A DNA stretch of 64,000 nucleotides from Candidatus Woesearchaeota archaeon (GTDB lineage: Archaea > Nanobdellota > Nanobdellia > Woesearchaeales > JAAOYA01). A program made the translations under genes and the position numbers. Under the pieces are notes generated by a model that saw nothing but the letters and a program-made list of their open reading frames with translations, did not search any database and was not told the DNA's origin. Positions 59,454 through 64,000 of this stretch are shown piece by piece; within the stretch, counting starts at the first letter, position 1; each line of letters opens with the position of its first letter. The DNA lies in contig JAAOYA010000008.1 of the NCBI GenBank assembly GCA_018221105.1, positions 128,648-192,647 on the forward strand, written 5' to 3'.

Positions 59454-60491
59454 TTAAGCTTCACCATCATAAGGAACAAAAACTGTTTGGCCTATATCCA
59501 AAACAGGATTTTTGTCTTCTTGAAGTGTTATAAGATTATAATGAGCTATTTTTTTCCAATCAACACCGTAAAGTCCTCCAATAACACTTAGACTTTCTCC
59601 TTTTTCTACTTCATGAGCTATAAACTGTGGAGGATCAATAGGAGTTAATTTTGGCAGTCCATAACTATCATAATTAAAAAGTATTTCATCTAATGCTTCT
59701 GTTCTCGCAACATATTGTTGTGTTTCTTTAGGAGTGAATCGTTTTAGTTTTTGCCAGTCAGTAGTTTTTTCTCGCCCTATCAAATTAAGCATAGTACCTA
59801 TACCACAATTATATGCTGCTTTTGCTAACAATACATCGCCTTTGAAAACACTTATCAACCAATCAAGGTATTCTGCGCCACCAATTATATTTTCAGGAGT
59901 ATGAATCTGCCAAGGCTCTCTGCCTAAATCTTTAGTCCATGTTGTAGGTAATGGTTGGGTATAACCTCTAGCATTACTGATTGATATTGCTAAAGCATCA
60001 GCTCCTGACTCTTGGCCAATTAATGATCCTATTTGATAAACATCTAAGTTTTCAGAGCTTTCTTCAGCTCTTTGTATTACTGGTTCTAACCCGGCAAGTT
60101 TTGCTTCTAGAATTTCTAATTCTTTTCTATCCCCAAAACGTTGTTTTTTTGCTTTTGTTAATGCTTTTTTATTATTACCGTAAAGCTTTTTTTGCAAATC
60201 TACTGGCAAGCTTGAATAATTAACATCTAAAAGATTGACTAATTCTCTAGAAACATCAACTGAAAACTCTTCAAGTTTTTCAAGAGTGTATTGCTCTGGG
60301 TGAATAAATGGTACTGTTACTTGGGCAGTTTGTATTGGTCTTTTATTTAATTGCGATATTGTAACATCTTTTATAATTGGACCGTATAATTGAAGGTTTA
60401 AAATTGCAAGAAGTGATAGTGCAGCTGAGGTTGCTACTTCTGTTAGCTGTCCAAAAGTGCTCTCTTTTTGTCCTGAATTTCTTTTTGTCAT
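59454..60491 (-). CDS. Lytic transglycosylase-like protein with LysM domain
   Basis: A 345-residue protein. A hydrophobic stretch (ATSAALSLLAILNLQLYGPII, ~20-40) can act as signal anchor. The SLT lysozyme fold (~150-260) has the catalytic Glu in IGQESGADALAISISNARG, TQPLPTTW and LAKAAYNCGIGTM. A LysM-type domain closes the protein (~290-340: HEVEKGESLSVIGGLYGVDW, then QTVFVPY). Bacteria use this pair to cut and bind peptidoglycan, which archaea lack, so the target may be a neighbouring or host cell, or a different glycan. A TATA box ~27 bp upstream; leaderless. Confidence 0.85.
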   Translation of the reverse strand: MTKRNSGQKESTFGQLTEVATSAALSLLAILNLQLYGPIIKDVTISQLNKRPIQTAQVTVPFIHPEQYTLEKLEEFSVDVSRELVNLLDVNYSSLPVDLQKKLYGNNKKALTKAKKQRFGDRKELEILEAKLAGLEPVIQRAEESSENLDVYQIGSLIGQESGADALAISISNARGYTQPLPTTWTKDLGREPWQIHTPENIIGGAEYLDWLISVFKGDVLLAKAAYNCGIGTMLNLIGREKTTDWQKLKRFTPKETQQYVARTEALDEILFNYDSYGLPKLTPIDPPQFIAHEVEKGESLSVIGGLYGVDWKKIAHYNLITLQEDKNPVLDIGQTVFVPYDGEA

Positions 60492-60601
60492 GGTGTTAGA
60501 ATTCTTGATGGCTTTATAAAACTACCTATTTTTTACTACCTAATAGTGGTATTTGTCTTTGTAGAGTAAAGTATATAAAAAACATATATAAATATATTGT
60601 T

Positions 60602-61261
60602 ATGCACCGCTACGACAGACAAATAACATTAATTGGTGATGAAAACCAGAAAAAACTAGAATCGAGCACTGTAACAATAGTTGGCACGGGAGCATTAGGC
60701 AGCGCTTGTGCAGAACTACTAGGGCGTGCAGGAATTGGAAACCTTCGCGTAATAGATGATGACATAGTGCATTTATCAAATTTGCAGCGACAACATTTAT
60801 TCTCAGAGAGCGACATTGCAAAAAACAAAGCGCGAATCGCCGCAATGAAACTAAAAAAAATCAATCCAACAATCACTATCACACCAATAGCAGAACGGTT
60901 AACAAAAGAAAACACTGGATTGTTAGAGGGCCTAATCATTGATTGCACAGACAATCACAAAACACGATTATTAATTGATGATTACTGCAAAGAAAACGAC
61001 CTATTATGGATTCACGGTGCTGCAGCAGGAGTAAACGGACAAGTACTAGTAGTTGACAAAAAAACCAATTATCAAAAACTACACCCAACAGACAAAGCAG
61101 AAAGAAAAGCAAGCGATGTCGGAATACTAAACACCATAACAACAATAATTGGAAGCCTACAAGCCAATGAAGCAATAAAAATATTAACTGGCAAACAACA
61201 CGAAAAAAAACTAGTCAGGGTGAACGTAAACACTCTCAAATTTGACAAGATTAAAGTTTAA
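60602..61261 (+). CDS. MoeB/ThiF-type E1-like enzyme without zinc or catalytic cysteines
   Basis: A 219-residue E1-like protein: HRYDRQITLIGDENQKKL start, nucleotide loop IVGTGALGSACAELLGRAG (~27-45), DLxxSNLQRQHLF-type motif as VHLSNLQRQHLFSE (~57-70) and LIIDCTDNHKTRLLI. It should adenylate the C-terminus of a ubiquitin-like or sulfur-carrier protein. Unlike MoeB it has no CxxC zinc pairs and the conserved Cys region near the C-terminus reads KASDVGIL instead of SCAEAGV. It may still adenylate but not form a Cys intermediate. A TATA box (TATATAAA) ~26 bp before the ATG; leaderless. Confidence 0.85.
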   Translation: MHRYDRQITLIGDENQKKLESSTVTIVGTGALGSACAELLGRAGIGNLRVIDDDIVHLSNLQRQHLFSESDIAKNKARIAAMKLKKINPTITITPIAERLTKENTGLLEGLIIDCTDNHKTRLLIDDYCKENDLLWIHGAAAGVNGQVLVVDKKTNYQKLHPTDKAERKASDVGILNTITTIIGSLQANEAIKILTGKQHEKKLVRVNVNTLKFDKIKV

Positions 61262-61311
61262 GATTGATCTTTTTCGAATACTTTAAAAATAGTTTCTAAT
61301 AATACTTTAAT

Positions 61312-61899
61312 ATGAAAGTTTTAGCTTTTGTCGACTTGCATGACTCGCTTGAAGATTTTAAAAAAGTTCAGGCTAAAGCCAAAAAGGCAGATATTATAAT
61401 CAACGTAGGAGATTTTACGTGGTTTGAAGCTTATCTTGAAAAATGGGGTGCTCGTTTTGAAAAATTAAATAAGACGATGCTTGTTGTTCACGGCAATCAC
61501 GAAAGTATTGAATCTATCGAACACTTAGCAAAAAAGCACAAAAACATTGTAAACATCCATAATAAGGCTTTTGAAATTGATGACGTTGTTTTTATTGGTT
61601 ATGGTGGTGGCGGTTTCGCAATGCATGATGAACAATTTGAAAAAGATATGAAAAAATTTGAAAAATATTATAAAAAAAATAAAAAAGTAGTTCTTATAGT
61701 CCACGGTCCTCCCTACGGAACTAAACTTGATGATTTAGGAGAACACGTTGGATGTCATTCAAGGCGCAAGTACATTGAAACTCACGATATTGAACTTTTT
61801 ATAACAGGTCACCTGCACGAGCACTTTGGCACAATGGACAAAATCGGCAAAGTGTTAGTGGTCAATGTTGGTCCTACTGGAAAAGTTTTCAAAATCTAA
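61312..61899 (+). CDS. Calcineurin-like metallophosphoesterase
   Basis: A 195-residue phosphoesterase with all five metal motifs: FVDLHDS (D-x-H), NVGDFTWFE (GD), VVHGNHES (GNHE), LIVHGPPYGT (H) and FITGHLHEHFG (GHxH). It belongs to the small single-domain archaeal type, acting on phosphodiesters or phosphoproteins; substrate unknown. A TATA-like ACTTTAAAAATAG ~26 bp upstream suggests leaderless transcription. Its stop abuts the stop of the convergent gene at 61900. Confidence 0.9.
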   Translation: MKVLAFVDLHDSLEDFKKVQAKAKKADIIINVGDFTWFEAYLEKWGARFEKLNKTMLVVHGNHESIESIEHLAKKHKNIVNIHNKAFEIDDVVFIGYGGGGFAMHDEQFEKDMKKFEKYYKKNKKVVLIVHGPPYGTKLDDLGEHVGCHSRRKYIETHDIELFITGHLHEHFGTMDKIGKVLVVNVGPTGKVFKI

Positions 61900-62391
61900 T
61901 TATTTCATTAGCATCTCTGTCAACCCATCTTCACGCTTACCATTTAACAAACTACTAAGCTCTAGAGCAGTTTCAAGTGTTGTTTCTAGTTGACTTTCTG
62001 GAATGCCGATGCTTTCAAGCGCGCTAAAGTAGATTTCTTCTGGCAGTGTTGCTTTTTTTACCAAACCAAATTCCAAAAAGCGTTTTTTTGTTTGTCGCGT
62101 CTCATCAATAATACCTTGCAATATGCGCCCATATTTAGGGTGTCGTTGTTTGAATTCCTTAATGCCTTCACTTTGCGTTCTTGCTTTATCTTTATCTTCA
62201 AAGCGATAATCTGCTGTTACAATTGCGTCTTTTGAAAATTTTTGTTTTGATTGTAGTCTGTCATAAACTTCTGTTGCTAAAGGTTTTAATCTTCTATCTG
62301 CGCGTTTAGTTATAGCATCAAAAGTTCTTTTTACGGTATCATAAGCCACCAGATTTTCTGTGGCAATTGTTACTTTTGTTTTGTACGCCAT
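61900..62391 (-). CDS. Hypothetical helical protein
   Basis: A 163-residue basic, mostly helical protein starting at ATG 62391, behind GGAGGTGA; the longer reading to 62550 runs through the divergent promoter and is rejected. It starts AYKTKVTIATENLVAYDTVKR and contains EFKQRHPKYGRILQGIIDETR. No family is recognised; the regular helices suggest a binding or structural protein. It is divergent from the TrmB regulator, with an operator-like palindrome between them, so it may be a target of that regulator. Confidence 0.65.
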   Translation of the reverse strand: MAYKTKVTIATENLVAYDTVKRTFDAITKRADRRLKPLATEVYDRLQSKQKFSKDAIVTADYRFEDKDKARTQSEGIKEFKQRHPKYGRILQGIIDETRQTKKRFLEFGLVKKATLPEEIYFSALESIGIPESQLETTLETALELSSLLNGKREDGLTEMLMK

Positions 62392-62446
62392 TTTTTCACC
62401 TCCAAAAGTGATAAAAGGAGTATGTTTTAAAACTATAAAACAAATA

Positions 62447-62466
62447 GTGGTGAAAATATTTACCAC
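62447..62466. promoter_or_regulatory. 20-bp near-palindrome, candidate TrmB operator
   Basis: GTGGTGAAAATATTTACCAC, matching arms GTGGT/ACCAC and mostly symmetric inside. It lies directly upstream of the TATA box (TTTATATA, 62471-62478) of the TrmB-family gene and 56 bp upstream of the divergent gene's ATG. Confidence 0.5.
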
Positions 62467-62470
62467 AATA

Positions 62471-62478
62471 TTTATATA
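62471..62478 (+). promoter_or_regulatory. TATA box of the TrmB-family gene
   Basis: TTTATATA, 23-30 bp before the ATG at 62501, so transcription should begin at or very near the start codon. Leaderless mRNA. Confidence 0.6.
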
Positions 62479-62500
62479 CTTGTTTTGTACCGAATAACTT

Positions 62501-63211
62501 ATGAGGGCAGTTCTTGAAAAACTAGGGTTAACAAAGAACGAAGCAACCATTTACTTAGCACTAATAGAACTCGGACCTAGTGTTGCAGGAGTGATTTCTA
62601 GAAAAAGCGGCATACACCGTCGAAGCGTCTACGACGCAATTGATAGACTAATAGAAAAAGGTCTTATAGGCTACATAGTGCAAAATAATAGAAAATATTT
62701 TGAAGCCGTAAACCCCCAACGGCTAATAGAACTATTAAAAGAAAAAGAAACAGACATCAACAACATACTGCCCTCTTTACTTCAAAAATATAAATTCGTA
62801 AAAGAAAAAAAAGAAACATTATTTTTTCGCGGCAAACGAGGCGTTAAATCAATCTTTGATGACCAACTTATTATTGGCAAAGAAATACTAATTTTTGGCG
62901 CTAGCAGTTCAGCCACTGAAATTCTAAAATATTATTTTGGTCATTTTGATCGTGAGAGAAAGAAAAAAAACATTCCAGTAAAAATTATTTTTGATGAAGG
63001 TGCAAGAGAAAAAATTCATAAGATTCCACTAGCAAATATTAAGTTTGTGCCAGAAGAATACTCCACCCCAACAGCTACAAATGTTTATGGCAATACTGTA
63101 AGCATCATCATTTGGTCGCAAAACCCTTATGCAATACTAATACGTGATAAAGAAGTAGCAGACAGTTATAGAAAATACTTTAATCTTATGTGGAGTATTG
63201 CAAAAAACTAG
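62501..63211 (+). CDS. TrmB-family transcriptional regulator
   Basis: A 236-residue regulator. Winged helix at residues ~5-70: LEKLGLTKNEATIYLALIEL, then AGVISRKSGIHRRSVYDAID as turn and recognition helix, and the wing KGLIGYIVQNNRKYFEAVN. Residues ~105-236 form the TrmB-type C-terminal domain (LFFRGKRGVKSIFDDQLI, ILIFGASSSATEILKYYF). Family members sense sugars or other small molecules. The palindrome just upstream suggests autoregulation and control of the divergent gene at 61900. Converges with the TYW1 gene. Confidence 0.9.
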   Translation: MRAVLEKLGLTKNEATIYLALIELGPSVAGVISRKSGIHRRSVYDAIDRLIEKGLIGYIVQNNRKYFEAVNPQRLIELLKEKETDINNILPSLLQKYKFVKEKKETLFFRGKRGVKSIFDDQLIIGKEILIFGASSSATEILKYYFGHFDRERKKKNIPVKIIFDEGAREKIHKIPLANIKFVPEEYSTPTATNVYGNTVSIIIWSQNPYAILIRDKEVADSYRKYFNLMWSIAKN

Positions 63212-63247
63212 AGTATCAAAATTGTAAATTTTGAGCAGGTTAGAAAT

Positions 63248-64000
63248 CTATGATTTCTCCCACTGCATTATTCTATTAGGCAAGTCTTCTTTCATCAAAA
63301 GTACTACTCGACTACTAACTTGTTCGTCAATAATTTTATAATCGCAATGCTCGCAGATTTGTTTTGCAAATTCAACAACTTCATGATGCCTGGGCATGTT
63401 ATCAATAGATAATCTTTGGCGCGAACTTCCAACAAACATGTAAGCTTTAACTTCGACATATGTTGGATTAGCGCGCTCTAAAAGAACAGCATAGTTTTGT
63501 GGCTCTACCATATTATAACCTTTAAGAGCGGTGATTCTAATAGTTGTCCTAGTCTTATCTTTTAAACGTTTTAAAACATCTAAAGATTTTAACAAGCAAT
63601 CCCAACCATTTCCTAATTTTGGTTGATCGACAAGCTCAAAAATTTCTTTGTTTGGAGCGTCAATTGATAAGTACAACTGTGTTGGCATTTCAACCTTTTC
63701 CAAAACATTAGGCACCATGCCATTAGTGACTAAAAAAGTACTCTTTCCAGCATTATGCAATTCTTTAATTAACTCTGAAAGTTGTGGGTATAGTGTTGGC
63801 TCTCCACTAAGACTTATCGCATAATGCATAGGCGTTTGCGCCTCTTCTAACTGTTCCTTATCGACCTTGTCTAAACCTCCAAACCCAGAAAGTAAACGTT
63901 TTTGCGCAATCACTGACTGTTCAATAATTTTTTTTGGCTCATCAAAACTTTTAATTTTTTGATTTTCGTCAAGTGAGCGCCAACAAAAAATACACTTATT
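63248..64000 (-). CDS. taw1: TYW1-type 4-demethylwyosine synthase, C-terminal part (start outside window)
   Basis: The frame reads from the right edge (NKCIFCWRSLDENQK) to the stop at 63248, about 250 residues; the true start is beyond 64000. CIFC supplies two of the three radical-SAM cluster Cys; the first lies outside. Further hallmarks are AISLSGEPTLYPQL, STFLVTNGM, QLYLSIDAPN, IRITALKGYN and EVKAYMFVG. TYW1 makes the imidazopurine tricycle of wyosine at G37 of archaeal tRNA-Phe from pyruvate. The GTG at 63913 is internal, not the start. Confidence 0.9.
   Translation of the reverse strand, partial: NKCIFCWRSLDENQKIKSFDEPKKIIEQSVIAQKRLLSGFGGLDKVDKEQLEEAQTPMHYAISLSGEPTLYPQLSELIKELHNAGKSTFLVTNGMVPNVLEKVEMPTQLYLSIDAPNKEIFELVDQPKLGNGWDCLLKSLDVLKRLKDKTRTTIRITALKGYNMVEPQNYAVLLERANPTYVEVKAYMFVGSSRQRLSIDNMPRHHEVVEFAKQICEHCDYKIIDEQVSSRVVLLMKEDLPNRIMQWEKS

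Overview
The window is AT-rich DNA from an archaeon, most likely a DPANN lineage of the Woesearchaeota/Pacearchaeota type. This rests on family content and promoter style, not on a phylogeny. Archaeal markers are an archaeal-type alanyl-tRNA synthetase, NucS, an Nre repair protein, TYW1, TrmB, a TFIIB-like cyclin fold, KaiC-type ATPases, a Sec11-type signal peptidase, the Era-like GTPase/DUF2073/DUF2072 trio, and many genes with a TATA box about 25 bp before the start codon (leaderless transcripts). I found no rRNA, tRNA, CRISPR array or insertion sequence.

Layout. 0-3.4 kb: the first 58 codons of a HerA-type ATPase, a two-repeat small protein, a PIN protein and the GTPase trio. 3.5-9.6 kb: five paralogous small exported proteins, two of them translationally coupled to a DNA-binding regulator, and a signal peptidase-like gene. 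9.7-14.7 kb: receiver protein, methyltransferase-acetyltransferase fusion with an E1-like enzyme, V4R protein, KaiC ATPase and a degenerate KaiC-like protein. 14.9-22.5 kb: a sensory operon of PAS protein, orphan substrate-binding lipoprotein, Cache-HAMP protein, Cache histidine kinase and three small membrane proteins. 22.5-50.8 kb: one minus-strand array of twelve tightly packed genes headed by two ribbon-helix-helix regulators. It encodes three surface proteins of 1276, 1747 and 2460 aa, two further membrane proteins with cytoplasmic tails, a membrane-anchored HerA/FtsK-type ATPase, a DUF5752 protein, a coiled-coil protein and a KaiC ATPase. 51-64 kb: mostly housekeeping, with a two-component pair and an exported transglycosylase/LysM protein.

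The most interesting system is the surface array. One extracellular module of about 200 residues occurs as the five stand-alone exported proteins, at the C-termini of both giant proteins, and at the extracellular N-terminus of the HerA-type ATPase. I infer a surface lattice or appendage coupled through that ATPase to cytoplasmic partners. The array is preceded by two pairs of 11-bp direct repeats around its promoter, which look like binding sites for its own ribbon-helix-helix proteins. A second regulatory signal, the inverted repeat TTTATCC-N15-GGATAAA, occurs in identical form upstream of the methyltransferase/E1 pair and in the divergent promoter region of the sensory operon.
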